Part shown: positions 34,770-43,630 of the stretch, in pieces
Numbering within the stretch: the first letter of the stretch is position 1
How the letters are laid out: the number at the start of each line of letters is the position of its first letter
DNA from: Caldilineaceae bacterium bin5
GTDB lineage: Bacteria > Chloroflexota > Anaerolineae > Caldilineales > Caldilineaceae
Direction of reading: 5' to 3'
Assembly (NCBI GenBank): GCA_002238445.1
Contig: MPML01000015.1
Span: 1-64,000 of the forward strand
DNA: 64,000 nucleotides
Program-made: the position numbers and the translations under genes
The notes under the pieces: generated by a model
What the model was told of the DNA's origin: nothing
The model's database searches: none
The model's input: only the letters and a program-made list of their open reading frames with translations

Positions 34770-35735
34770 ATGGCATCGTCAAGCGAATTTTCCCCAACCG
34801 GTCGCCGTTACGCGCCTGGAACGCCCACAGGTTTCAGGCTGTGGTGGCACCGTCACCGCCTGACGATTATCCCCTATTTCTACATCGCTCCATTCTTCAT
34901 CCTGTTTGCTATCTTCCTGGCTTGGCCGGTTGTTCGCAGCTTCTACCTGAGTTTTCATAAGCAACAGGGCATCAGCACGCCTACTTTTATCGCTCTCGAC
35001 AACTATATCAACCTCGTGGCCGATCCTCGATTCAAACAGTCACTGCTCAACACGACAGTCTATGCGTTGGGAAGCCTTTTCGTACAGATCCCACTCGCAT
35101 TCATACTGGCGGCGGTTGTCAACTCAAAGCTTGTACCCTGGGCGAATGCGAAGAGCTTCTACCGCCTATCCTACTTTGTTCCGCTGCTGACGTCTGCCGT
35201 CATCGCCAGCCTCATGTTCAGTATTCTTTACGACTATAACTCCGGCCTGATCAACAGCTATCTGGTGCGGTTGTTTGGTGAAGAAGCGAAAGTGGGCTGG
35301 GTTCGCAACGCAAGTGTGGTGAAAGTCTCCATTATCCTGCTGCTGGTCTGGCGTTTTACCGGCATCAACTCCCTTTACTTTGTCGCGGGCCTGCAAAATA
35401 TCCCCAAAGAGCTGGAGGAGGCGGCCTCTATCGACGGGGCCAACTGGTGGCAGGTGTTGATCGGCATTACTATTCCGCTGATGCGGCCGGTAATCCTCTT
35501 TGTAACGGTTACGGCAATCAACGGTTCCTACCAGATCTTCGCCGAGCCATATCTGCTTACCGGCGGCGGGCCGCGGGACCAGTCCCTAAGTATCGTTCAG
35601 TATCTCTACAATACCGGCTTTTCTTACTTTAATCTGGGCTATGCATCCGCCATCGGATATACGCTGGTCACGATCATCGTAATCCTGGCAATTCTCAATC
35701 TGCGCTTCTTTGGCGCTTTTCGCGAGGATCAATAG
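34770..35735 (+). CDS. Carbohydrate ABC transporter permease (MalF type)
   Basis: A 321-residue membrane protein with IIPYFYIAPFFILFAIFLAW at the first helix, six membrane segments, and the EAA loop LEEAASIDGANWWQVLIGIT. LTGGGPRDQSLSIVQYLYNT is the conserved late periplasmic loop. ATG 34770 has GGAG 6 bases upstream; an ATG at 34766 is out of frame. Partner of the permease at 35831. No ATPase is nearby. Confidence 0.9.
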   Translation: MASSSEFSPTGRRYAPGTPTGFRLWWHRHRLTIIPYFYIAPFFILFAIFLAWPVVRSFYLSFHKQQGISTPTFIALDNYINLVADPRFKQSLLNTTVYALGSLFVQIPLAFILAAVVNSKLVPWANAKSFYRLSYFVPLLTSAVIASLMFSILYDYNSGLINSYLVRLFGEEAKVGWVRNASVVKVSIILLLVWRFTGINSLYFVAGLQNIPKELEEAASIDGANWWQVLIGITIPLMRPVILFVTVTAINGSYQIFAEPYLLTGGGPRDQSLSIVQYLYNTGFSYFNLGYASAIGYTLVTIIVILAILNLRFFGAFREDQ

Positions 35736-35830
35736 GACTGCAATAGGGCTACCATGACCGCCCAGGCATCTTTCCAGACTGCGCTCCGCTTATCTGATCA
35801 GATTCTTACCGATCAGAACTGAGGGTATAC

Positions 35831-36709
35831 ATGACAACAACTGTTCAGACCACGCCTGCATCTGGGCCGAGATACTCCGGCATACAAATTCGTAACGGAG
35901 CTCTTGTGAGCCTGGCAAACTTTTTCTTGCTAATCGGCGTACTGCTTGCTGCCGTCCCCTTCATATACATGATCTCGGCGTCATTCAAGCCACAGAATGA
36001 AATCTTCACCTTTCCGGTCCAGATCATTCCCAAAGAGCCGTTCTTCGACAACTACACAACCCTAATCGGAGAAACTCTGTACCTTCGCTGGTTCCTGAAC
36101 ACAGCAATCGTCGCCGTCGGGCGTACTTCGCTCTCTCTTTTACTGTGCATGTTGGCCGGGTTCGCCTTCGCCAAATATGACTTTCCTTTCCGGCGCGTTC
36201 TCTTCGTGATGGTCTTGGCCAGCTTTACGCTTCCATTCGAGGTGGTGCTTATCCCTCTCTATACCATGATGGTCAGACTGGGCTGGCTCAACACCTACTG
36301 GGTTCTTATCGTACCCTTCGCCGCCAGCGCTTTCGGTATTTTTCTGGCCCGGCAGTACGCGTTAGCCCTGCCGACGGAACTGATGGAGGCCGCCCGCATC
36401 GACGGCTCCAGCGAATTGGGGATCTTCTTCCGCATCGCAATTCCCAACCTGCGTCCGGCCTTGGCCGTGATGGGCATTATCTTTTTCCAGGCTTCCTGGA
36501 ACGACTTTCTCTGGCCCCTGATCGTCCTCAATGATTCGACCATGTACGTGATCAACCTGGCACTGCCCACACTGCGCGGCCCCTACGGCGACCAGTATGG
36601 CCTTGTCCTCGGCGGCGCCGTAATCGCCGTTATTCCAATTATCATTATCTTCTTTGCCATGCAGCGCTATTTCATCGAAGGCATTATGGCCGGTGCGCTG
36701 AAAGGCTGA
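35831..36709 (+). CDS. Carbohydrate ABC transporter permease (MalG type)
   Basis: A 292-residue permease. YMISASFKPQNEIFTFPVQI is the conserved MalG-type first periplasmic loop. The EAA loop reads MEAARIDGSSELGIFFRIAI, and FFQASWNDFLWPLIVLND sits before the last helices. GAGGGTATAC precedes the ATG. Third gene of the importer; the M20 hydrolase starts 35 bases downstream. Confidence 0.9.
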   Translation: MTTTVQTTPASGPRYSGIQIRNGALVSLANFFLLIGVLLAAVPFIYMISASFKPQNEIFTFPVQIIPKEPFFDNYTTLIGETLYLRWFLNTAIVAVGRTSLSLLLCMLAGFAFAKYDFPFRRVLFVMVLASFTLPFEVVLIPLYTMMVRLGWLNTYWVLIVPFAASAFGIFLARQYALALPTELMEAARIDGSSELGIFFRIAIPNLRPALAVMGIIFFQASWNDFLWPLIVLNDSTMYVINLALPTLRGPYGDQYGLVLGGAVIAVIPIIIIFFAMQRYFIEGIMAGALKG

Positions 36710-36744
36710 TTGCAGATACCTTTCTGCGTTCTGGGAGTCTATCC

Positions 36745-37950
36745 ATGCACGAAACTCACGTCCCCGCAATCCAATCCGCCGTGCAAGAGTACAGCGACGA
36801 CATCATCACCTTCCTCCGGCAGATCTGCGCCATCCCCTCGCTGGATTCGCAGATCGGGCCCGTGGGTGAACGCGTCCAGGAGGAATTGCGCAAACTCGGC
36901 TTCGATGAAGTCTGGTTCGATTCGATGGGCAACACCGTCGGCAAAATCGGCGACGGTGAACGCATTCTCGTCTACGACAGCCACATCGACACCGTCGGCA
37001 TCGGCGCCGCCGACGAATGGGATTGGGACCCTTATGAGGGTAAAGTCGAGGATGGCATCCTCTATGCCCGCGGCGCCTGCGACGAAAAGGGCAGCACGCC
37101 CGGTATGATCTACGGGCTGGCCATCGCGCGCAGCCTGGGGCTGCTCGATGGTTGGACCGCCTACTATTTCGGCAATATGGAGGAATGGTGCGACGGCATC
37201 GCTCCGCACGCCTTCGTCGAACACGAAGGCATCCGTCCCGATTTCGTCGTCATCGGCGAGCCGACCAAAATGCAAATCTATCGCGGCCATAAAGGGCGTG
37301 TCGAGCTGAAAGCGGTCGCCAAAGGCAGAAGCGCCCACGCGGCCAGCAATCACCTTGGCGACAACGCCATCTACAAAGCCCTTCCCCTTCTCGAAGGCAT
37401 CAGCCGCCTCGAGCCGCAACTGGGCAACCACCCCTTCTTAGGCCCCGGCAAGATCACTGCCACCGACATCGAAGTCGAAACGCCCAGCCTCAACGCCGTC
37501 CCCAATCAGTGCACCGTCTACATCGACCGCCGCGTGACCTTCGGCGAGGATCTGGAAGCCGTGATCGAGCAGGTCCGCGCCCTGATCCCACAGGCAAATC
37601 AACAGGCCGAAGATGTGACGCTTGAGATGCTTTTCTACGATGAACCCAGCTATACCGGCTTCGTCTTTCCGGTCGAAAAGTATTTCCCCGCCTGGGCTCT
37701 GGAAGAGGACGAACCGCTTGTGCAAGCAGGACAGGCGACCCGCAAGCTTATCGGCCTGCCGGACGCACCCACCGGCAAGTGGGATTTCAGCACTAACGGC
37801 ATCTACTGGCGCGGCAAAGCCGGTATCCCCAGTATCGGTTTCGCTCCCGGCGATGAAGTGACAGCCCACACCGTCCTCGATAGTGTTTCGCTGGCCGAAG
37901 TCGTGAAATCCACCGAGTTTTACGCGCTCCTTCCGGCGCTGATCACGTAA
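36745..37950 (+). CDS. M20-family metallohydrolase (YgeY/ArgE/DapE type)
   Basis: A 401-residue zinc amidohydrolase or peptidase. Zinc and catalytic residues are visible in YDSHIDTVGIG (His, Asp), ARGACDEKGSTPGM (bridging Asp), FGNMEEWCDGIA (Glu-Glu) and VIGEPTKMQIYRGHKGRVEL, with the last His in EVTAHTVLD. The CDEKG and MEEWCDG forms are closest to YgeY-type hydrolases. Co-directional, 35 bases after the permease, suggesting it processes an imported amide or peptide-sugar conjugate. No clear Shine-Dalgarno (TGGGAGTCTATCC). Confidence 0.85.
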   Translation: MHETHVPAIQSAVQEYSDDIITFLRQICAIPSLDSQIGPVGERVQEELRKLGFDEVWFDSMGNTVGKIGDGERILVYDSHIDTVGIGAADEWDWDPYEGKVEDGILYARGACDEKGSTPGMIYGLAIARSLGLLDGWTAYYFGNMEEWCDGIAPHAFVEHEGIRPDFVVIGEPTKMQIYRGHKGRVELKAVAKGRSAHAASNHLGDNAIYKALPLLEGISRLEPQLGNHPFLGPGKITATDIEVETPSLNAVPNQCTVYIDRRVTFGEDLEAVIEQVRALIPQANQQAEDVTLEMLFYDEPSYTGFVFPVEKYFPAWALEEDEPLVQAGQATRKLIGLPDAPTGKWDFSTNGIYWRGKAGIPSIGFAPGDEVTAHTVLDSVSLAEVVKSTEFYALLPALIT

Positions 37951-38157
37951 AACGCATCCTCTCCGATTGCCTCCATTTTTGTTTCTCCTGCCGGCCGGCG
38001 GCCACCAAGAAACGCGATTGGACGAAATCCGCACAATTGGCGAAAATAGGGTTAATCTCGTGGCGTTCTCCCGGCTCGGAGGATGCCAAATTCAGCAGCC
38101 TGAAAGAGCAGCGGAGCCGCAGTGCATCTGCCGATATGCCGACTGTGATGAATTGAA

Positions 38158-38907
38158 ATGACGATTGCTGAAAACCTGCGCCAGGTACGCGCACGCATGG
38201 CCCAGGCCGCGCAACGCGCACAGCGGTCCCCGGACGAGATCACGCTTGTGGCGGTGAGCAAGACAAAGCCGCTGGCGCTGATCGCCGAGACCGCCGCCGC
38301 CGGCCAGGTTGATTTTGGCGAAAATCGGCTCGAAGAACTTTGGCCGAAGGTCGATGCCGCCGCTGCGGCCGGCTTGAACGCGATTCGCTGGCATGCCATC
38401 GGCACTATCCAGAGCCGTAAGGCAAAACTGGCGTTGGGCCCGCCTACCGCTGAATCCCGGACGACCAGTGACGCGATCTGCCTTATCCATTCAGTGGACA
38501 GGCCGAAAATCGCCCAACGTCTGAGCCGGCTGGCCGCCGACAACGACCACCCGCTCGACGTCCTGCTGGAAGTCAACGTCAGCGGTGAACTGAGCAAGCA
38601 CGGCTTTTCTCCAGCCAGCCTGGTCGACGCGCTGCCCGCGCTGCTGGACCTGCCATCACTGCGTTACTGCGGACTGATGACGATGGCCCCCTTTGTCGAC
38701 GATGCCGAAGAGGTAAGGCCGCTTTTTCGAAAATTGCGCTGCCTGCTTCAGGAGTTGCGGCACACATTCCCGCCGGCACAGTTTCCTCAGGCCACCTGGC
38801 AGCATCTGTCTATGGGTATGACAAGCGATTTTGAAGTCGCAATCGAAGAGGGCGCCACAATTGTGCGCGTCGGCACCGCGATCTTCGGCCACAGGGAGTA
38901 CGAATGA
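38158..38907 (+). CDS. yggS: PLP-binding protein YggS (PLPBP family)
   Basis: A 249-residue pyridoxal-phosphate homeostasis protein, an alanine-racemase N-domain fold with no known catalytic activity. The PLP lysine is in [59 protein letters not shown] and [20 protein letters not shown] match the family. The usual HFIGHLQ is HAIGTIQ here. [20 protein letters not shown] and VGTAIFG close the protein. It overlaps proC by ATGA, the common yggS-proC pairing. Confidence 0.93.
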   Translation: MTIAENLRQVRARMAQAAQRAQRSPDEITLVAVSKTKPLALIAETAAAGQVDFGENRLEELWPKVDAAAAAGLNAIRWHAIGTIQSRKAKLALGPPTAESRTTSDAICLIHSVDRPKIAQRLSRLAADNDHPLDVLLEVNVSGELSKHGFSPASLVDALPALLDLPSLRYCGLMTMAPFVDDAEEVRPLFRKLRCLLQELRHTFPPAQFPQATWQHLSMGMTSDFEVAIEEGATIVRVGTAIFGHREYE

Positions 38908-39722
38908 ATCAGCTACAAGGCAATATAACTTTCATCGGCGGCGGCGCCATGGGTGAGGCCATCATTGGTTCACTTATAGGAAAAGGGCTCCTCACACCAA
39001 CTCAAATCTGCGTCTCCGAGCCAGTGCCCGCCCGCCGCGACTTTCTGAACAGCACATACGGCGTGACTACCGAGACAGACAACGGCCAGGCCGTGGCCGG
39101 CGCCTCCGTCGTCGTTCTGGCGGTCAAGCCACAGGTGCTGGCGCCGGTTATGGCGGACCTGAATGGAAACCTGTCCGCCGCCGCACTCGTAGTCAGTATC
39201 ATGGCAGGGGTGCGCATCGACACGCTTACCTCCGGTCTCGGCCATGACAAGATAGTCCGGTCCATGCCAAACACACCGGCCCAGGTGGGCAAGGGTATGA
39301 CCGTGTGGACCGACACCGCCGCCGTGACCGAGTCCGACCGCGCCGCGGCCCAGGCCATTCTCGAAGCAATGGGCGAAGCCATTTACGCGGCAGAGGAGCA
39401 TTACCTGGATATGGCCACCGGGTTGAGCGGTTCCGGTCCGGGATTCGTCTATCTCCTGCTCGAAGCAATGATCGATGCCGGCGTTCACATTGGTTTCAGC
39501 CGCGACCAGGCGCAACAGATGGTGTTACAGACCGTAGAGGGTAGTGTGGAGTTGATGCGCCAGGGCGGTCTCCATCCCGCTGACCTGCGCAACCGAGTAA
39601 CCAGCCCCGCAGGCACGACCGCCGCAGGTACCCTCGTGTTGGAGCGCGCCGGCGTGCGCTCAGCACTGATCGATGCCGTGGATACTGCCTACCGGCGCAG
39701 TCAGGAATTAGGCGGCAGCTAA
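38904..39722 (+). CDS. proC: Pyrroline-5-carboxylate reductase
   Basis: Last step of proline synthesis. A 272-residue protein with the NADPH site [32 protein letters not shown] and [18 protein letters not shown]. The substrate-site segment is [20 protein letters not shown] and the C-terminal signature is [19 protein letters not shown]. The start overlaps yggS by four bases (ATGA). yggT follows. Confidence 0.95.
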   Translation: MNQLQGNITFIGGGAMGEAIIGSLIGKGLLTPTQICVSEPVPARRDFLNSTYGVTTETDNGQAVAGASVVVLAVKPQVLAPVMADLNGNLSAAALVVSIMAGVRIDTLTSGLGHDKIVRSMPNTPAQVGKGMTVWTDTAAVTESDRAAAQAILEAMGEAIYAAEEHYLDMATGLSGSGPGFVYLLLEAMIDAGVHIGFSRDQAQQMVLQTVEGSVELMRQGGLHPADLRNRVTSPAGTTAAGTLVLERAGVRSALIDAVDTAYRRSQELGGS

Positions 39723-39806
39723 ATTAGCGCCCGGCGACTTGCACAAATGTGGGCCGCCAGGCACAGGTGATTCGTTCGGATAGTTCTAATAACGTAAGGA
39801 GTAGCC

Positions 39807-40058
39807 GTGATCTTCCTGCTCTTGGCCCGTGTACTTCAGATTTATACCTTCATCCTCTTGATCAGAATTCTGATCACATGGATCCCGAACCTGGACCCCC
39901 ATCACCCGATCGTCCAGCTTCTCTTTCAGGTGACGGAACCGGTGCTGGAACCGGCCCGCAAGCTCATTCCCTCAATCGGCATGATCGACATCTCTCCGAT
40001 TGTCGTCTTCATCGTCTTGGGTATCTTGCAGGATCTACTGGTTCAGCTCGCCTATTAG
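39807..40058 (+). CDS. yggT: YggT-family small membrane protein
   Basis: 83 residues with two hydrophobic helices around a short conserved loop: LLARVLQIYTFILLIRILIT, then WIPNLDPHHPIVQLLFQVTE and LIPSIGMIDISPIVVFIVL. The YggT family usually follows yggS and proC, as here, and is linked to osmotic tolerance or cell-envelope roles. GTG 39807 follows AAGGAG at good spacing. Confidence 0.88.
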   Translation: MIFLLLARVLQIYTFILLIRILITWIPNLDPHHPIVQLLFQVTEPVLEPARKLIPSIGMIDISPIVVFIVLGILQDLLVQLAY

Positions 40059-40145
40059 AATCAGATCGTAGTTTGAAGGCTTCTTCTCCAGGGCAAAGGG
40101 AGAAGACTGCACTTCCCACCTGCGATCACAACACGGGGAGAAACT

Positions 40146-41555
40146 GTGCCTGAGATTTCCAAGGAAAGAGGCGCTCTTCGCTGGCGGCCGCGGCTCTCGA
40201 TTGCAACAAAGGTCGCCGCCGCGCTCATTGTTGCTTCGTTGTTGCTGAGCGCCTGCGGCATCCGGCGGTTCCTGGGGCCGAGAGCAGAGCCGACCGCTGT
40301 GGAAGAGGAGGCTGATGAAACTCTGTCCCGGCTGATCGAGCGGGCCAAAGAGGACCTGGTGCAGGCAACCAGCGCCGAAGCCGATGAAATCATCCTCGTA
40401 AGCACCGAAGAAGTGGAGTGGGGCGACACCAGCCTCGATTGCCCGTATCCGGATGAGATGTACGCCCAGATGATAACGCCGGGCTACGTAATCGTGTTGG
40501 AGAGCGGCGGCACCACCTACGACTTTCACACTGGCGCCGATCCCGAAGGGCCGCTGGTGCAGTGCACAGAAGACGGGACGCCTGCAGGTGTGGCTGCCGT
40601 ACCCACCGAGGAGCCCGCAGAAGAGACCCAAATGGTTGCTGACGACGTGCTGCCGCGTCTGATCGAAAGGGCGACAGAGGATCTGATGCAGGCAACCAGC
40701 GCCGAGTCCGACGCAATCTCCGTTGTCAGCACCGAAGAGGTAGAGTGGAGCGACACCAGCCTCGGCTGTCAGGAGCCAAACAAGATGTACGCCCAGATGA
40801 TCACGCCTGGCTACCTGATCGTCCTCGAATCAGACGGCAACACCTATGACTACCACACCGGGAACGATCCCGAAGGACCACTGGTGCATTGCACCGAAGA
40901 CGGGACGCCCGCAAGCGCGGCTCTCACCCTCCCAACGGAATCCGTAGGAGTAATCACAATGGACGAAGGCGCGCTGACCCTCCTGATCGAGCGGGCCAAA
41001 GAAGACCTGGTGCAAGCAACCGGCGCCGAGTCCGACGCAGTCACCGTTGTCAGCACCGAAGAGGTTGAGTGGAGCGACTCCAGCCTTGGCTGCCCGGATC
41101 CGGACGCGATGTACGCCCAGGTGATTACACCGGGCTACCTGATCGTCCTGGAATCCGACGGCAACACATTTAACTACCACACCGGCGCCGACCCCGAAGG
41201 ACCACTGGTGCAGTGCACCGAAGACGGAACGCCCGCCGCGTCGGAGATGGTCGAAGTCGCGATCCAAATGGTCGCTGAGGATGTCCTGTCCCGCCTGATC
41301 GAACGGGCGACAGAGGACCTCATTCAGGCAACAAGCGCCGCGGCCGACAAGATCACCGTTGTCAGTACTGAAGAGGTGGAATGGAGTGACACCAGCCTGG
41401 GCTGTCCGGAGCCGGACGGGATGTATGCGCAGATGATCACGCCGGGCTACTTGATCGTACTGGAAACCGGCAGCGAAACTTATAAGTATCACAGCGGGAC
41501 CGACCCGGAAGGCCCGCTGGTACAGTGCAATCTTGAGGCCGACAGCGAAGAATAG
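40146..41555 (+). CDS. Lipoprotein with four tandem repeat domains, function unknown
   Basis: 469 residues. A basic N-terminus and hydrophobic helix end in the lipobox LLSAC (Cys37). Then four near-identical modules of about 83 residues start near 60, 159, 266 and 380. Each runs LIERAKEDLVQATSAE, VVSTEEVEWSDTSLGC, MYAQMITPGYLIVLES and YHTGADPEGPLVQCTEDGTP. Two conserved Cys per module probably form a disulfide. Linkers are acidic. The W-x-D-x-S-L-x-C ... Y-x-Q-x-I-T-P-G-Y pattern recurs in Chloroflexota and cyanobacterial lipoproteins, but I know of no assigned role. GTG 40146 follows GGGGAG. Confidence 0.75.
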   Translation: MPEISKERGALRWRPRLSIATKVAAALIVASLLLSACGIRRFLGPRAEPTAVEEEADETLSRLIERAKEDLVQATSAEADEIILVSTEEVEWGDTSLDCPYPDEMYAQMITPGYVIVLESGGTTYDFHTGADPEGPLVQCTEDGTPAGVAAVPTEEPAEETQMVADDVLPRLIERATEDLMQATSAESDAISVVSTEEVEWSDTSLGCQEPNKMYAQMITPGYLIVLESDGNTYDYHTGNDPEGPLVHCTEDGTPASAALTLPTESVGVITMDEGALTLLIERAKEDLVQATGAESDAVTVVSTEEVEWSDSSLGCPDPDAMYAQVITPGYLIVLESDGNTFNYHTGADPEGPLVQCTEDGTPAASEMVEVAIQMVAEDVLSRLIERATEDLIQATSAAADKITVVSTEEVEWSDTSLGCPEPDGMYAQMITPGYLIVLETGSETYKYHSGTDPEGPLVQCNLEADSEE

Positions 41556-41572
41556 ACTGTTCGGTCAGGCCA

Positions 41573-41953
41573 ATGAACGCGATCAGGAATCAGGATCAGT
41601 TCGACGAGTTGGTCCTCAGAGCCATAGAAGACTTACCCGAAATTTTCCTTGACTGCCTGGAGAACGTAGCTATCGTCGTCGAGGAGTGGCCCGACCGCGC
41701 CGTCCTCCAGTCCGTAGGCGTGCGTCAGCGCAGCCATCTCTTGGGCCTGTACCAGGGCATCCCCCAGACCGACCGAACACACGGCTACAACCTGGTCATG
41801 CCGGACAAAATCAGCATTTACCGCCGCCCGATTCTCATGCGCTGCCGCAGCGATTCGGAAGTCCACGAACTCGTCCAAAGGGTCGTCCGCCACGAAATCG
41901 CGCACCACTTCGGCATCGACGACGATCGACTTACCGAGATCGGCGCATACTGA
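41573..41953 (+). CDS. Small zincin-like metallopeptidase (DUF1025 type)
   Basis: 126 residues. The C-terminal RHEIAHHFGIDDDRLTEIG contains the HExxH zinc site plus a downstream acidic residue, and the body (FDELVLRAIEDLPEIFLDCL, NVAIVVEEWPD, LLGLYQGIPQTDR) matches the short metallopeptidase family found in many actinobacteria and Chloroflexota. The physiological substrate is unknown. It starts 17 bases after the four-repeat lipoprotein gene. Confidence 0.85.
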   Translation: MNAIRNQDQFDELVLRAIEDLPEIFLDCLENVAIVVEEWPDRAVLQSVGVRQRSHLLGLYQGIPQTDRTHGYNLVMPDKISIYRRPILMRCRSDSEVHELVQRVVRHEIAHHFGIDDDRLTEIGAY

Positions 41954-42112
41954 CGTCCGGTACCGGTCCCGCAACGGCGTGTGAATAGCAGACCCGCTGT
42001 AATCGGCAACGACAAACGCCGCGCCCCATCGACAATCCTCCAATAATCTCTATGCATTAGTGAGACGCGTTTTCTATCGCGAACTCTTGTAAACTCTCGT
42101 GATCTCTCGTCC

Positions 42113-42129
42113 AACACTTGTCAAGTGTT
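42113..42129. promoter_or_regulatory. Perfect inverted repeat upstream of the third ABC cassette
   Basis: AACACTTG-T-CAAGTGTT, 8-base perfect arms, about 490 bases before the permease gene. Possibly an operator. The surrounding 41954-42617 gap has no credible gene; the small frame at 42309-42503 lacks a start site and similarity. Confidence 0.4.
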
Positions 42130-42313
42130 CGCAAAGCTGGTTTCGTATCACCAACCTGACAATTTCCCTCCTTCAACCCCCTCTTCCTCACGCAATCAAA
42201 ATCGTGGGCGGCCACTCTAGGTCTGCCGGCTTCTCGCCCTCACAGCGCACTGCAGTCCGGAGGAGGCCGGAACTCGTTCCCATCCAGGGATAAACCCGAT
42301 TTTTTGAGATGCA

Positions 42314-42342
42314 TTGGCAACTCTTTCCGTCTATGTTAGTAT
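42314..42342 (+). promoter_or_regulatory. Candidate promoter of the third ABC cassette
   Basis: TTGGCA (42314-42319), 17 bases, TAGTAT (42337-42342). It would give a leader of about 270 bases to ATG 42618. Confidence 0.4.
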
Positions 42343-42617
42343 TTCTTGCGCAAGTCGTATTGTTTCCTATCCGCGCCCCCTACGAGAACAGGCGCATTCA
42401 CGAAGCATTACAGTTCCTCCTCAACCGAAATCAGGCGCCTCCACCGCGCCCCGTCGAGCCTAAGACGGCGTTTGTCCTATTTTCGCAACTCGAGATTTGC
42501 TGAGCAGAGGCGGCGTGAATGCTGAATACTCCGGGCACCCTACTAGCTGTGAACTGGCTTCACAGAGTTTGCTAGTCACAAGCTACCGACAACCAGCCAC
42601 CGGTGTTAAGGTGTCAT

Positions 42618-43496
42618 ATGATCGCTTCCAGCAGTTTCCGATTCCGCCTTGAGTCGATCCTGATCTATCTGGGTCTCGGTATCTTCGCGTTCATCGCAGT
42701 GACGCCCTTCCTCCATACCATCGCCCGTTCTTTCAGCGCCGAAGCCCCAATCCTCCGCGGAGAAGTCTACATTTGGCCGGTAGGCTTCTCCTTTGATTCC
42801 TACGAGCGCCTTATCATAGGCGGCACCTTCTGGCTGGCCTATCGCAACTCCTTCCTCATCACCTTCTACGCGACCCTGGTGCAGATGACCATGACCATTC
42901 TCTGCGCCTATCCGCTCTCGCGTACCTACCTGCCGGGCCGGGGCATTTTCATGGCTCTGATCGTCTTCCAGATGATCTTTCCTCCCAGCCTCATTCCCTT
43001 CTATCTGACTGTGCGGGAGGTAGGCCTCATTGACAGTTGGGGGTCGCTAATCTGGCCCTATGCGATAAATACCTTCAACATGATCGTGCTGAAGAGCTAT
43101 TTTCAAGCGCTGCCAAAGGAACTGGAGGAATCGGCCATCATCGATGGGGCCAACGACTTCAAGGTGCTCATCTATATCATGCTGCCTCTTTCCGTCCCCG
43201 TAATTCTTACGTTGACCTTGTTCTACGTCGTCGCTAACTGGAATCTGTTCCTTCCGGCGATCTTCTTCATCAACGACGGCAACAAGCAACCGCTCCAAGT
43301 GATCCTGCGCGACATGATCTGGTCCATGCAGCTCGCTACGCAGACTGCAAGCGCAGATGATTTTGAGCGGCTGGCCGGCATGGAAGCGCTCAAGGCCTCC
43401 AGCGTGATTATCGCCGCGATCCCTATGTTGATCGCCTATCCATTCTTCCAGCGTTACTTTATCAAAGGCATCCTTCTGGGCGCCATCAAAGGATAG
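42618..43496 (+). CDS. ABC transporter permease (LplC/MalG type)
   Basis: A 292-residue permease with six membrane helices. FAFIAVTPFLHTIARSFSAE, NSFLITFYATLVQMTMTIL and the EAA loop LEESAIIDGANDFKVLIYIM place it in the LplC-like branch used for oligosaccharide or polysaccharide fragments. ATG 42618 has AAGGTG at 5 bases; the in-frame TTG at 42603 is rejected. The gene order permease, binding protein, permease is less common than binding protein first. Confidence 0.9.
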   Translation: MIASSSFRFRLESILIYLGLGIFAFIAVTPFLHTIARSFSAEAPILRGEVYIWPVGFSFDSYERLIIGGTFWLAYRNSFLITFYATLVQMTMTILCAYPLSRTYLPGRGIFMALIVFQMIFPPSLIPFYLTVREVGLIDSWGSLIWPYAINTFNMIVLKSYFQALPKELEESAIIDGANDFKVLIYIMLPLSVPVILTLTLFYVVANWNLFLPAIFFINDGNKQPLQVILRDMIWSMQLATQTASADDFERLAGMEALKASSVIIAAIPMLIAYPFFQRYFIKGILLGAIKG

Positions 43497-43630
43497 GTAA
43501 CGCTGCGAACCGGTTTCCCTTGAACGGTTGTCTACCGTGTTTCCGAGAACTATCCATTGTAGCTGACGTGAGGCGAAGTTTGTCTCTTTCACTCGATCCA
43601 GAATTCGGATCCCACAGGAGGAATTCAAAC

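Noticed and set aside
42309..42503. 64-codon frame in the gap before the third ABC cassette
   Set aside because: No Shine-Dalgarno, no similarity, and its start coincides with the candidate -35 region.
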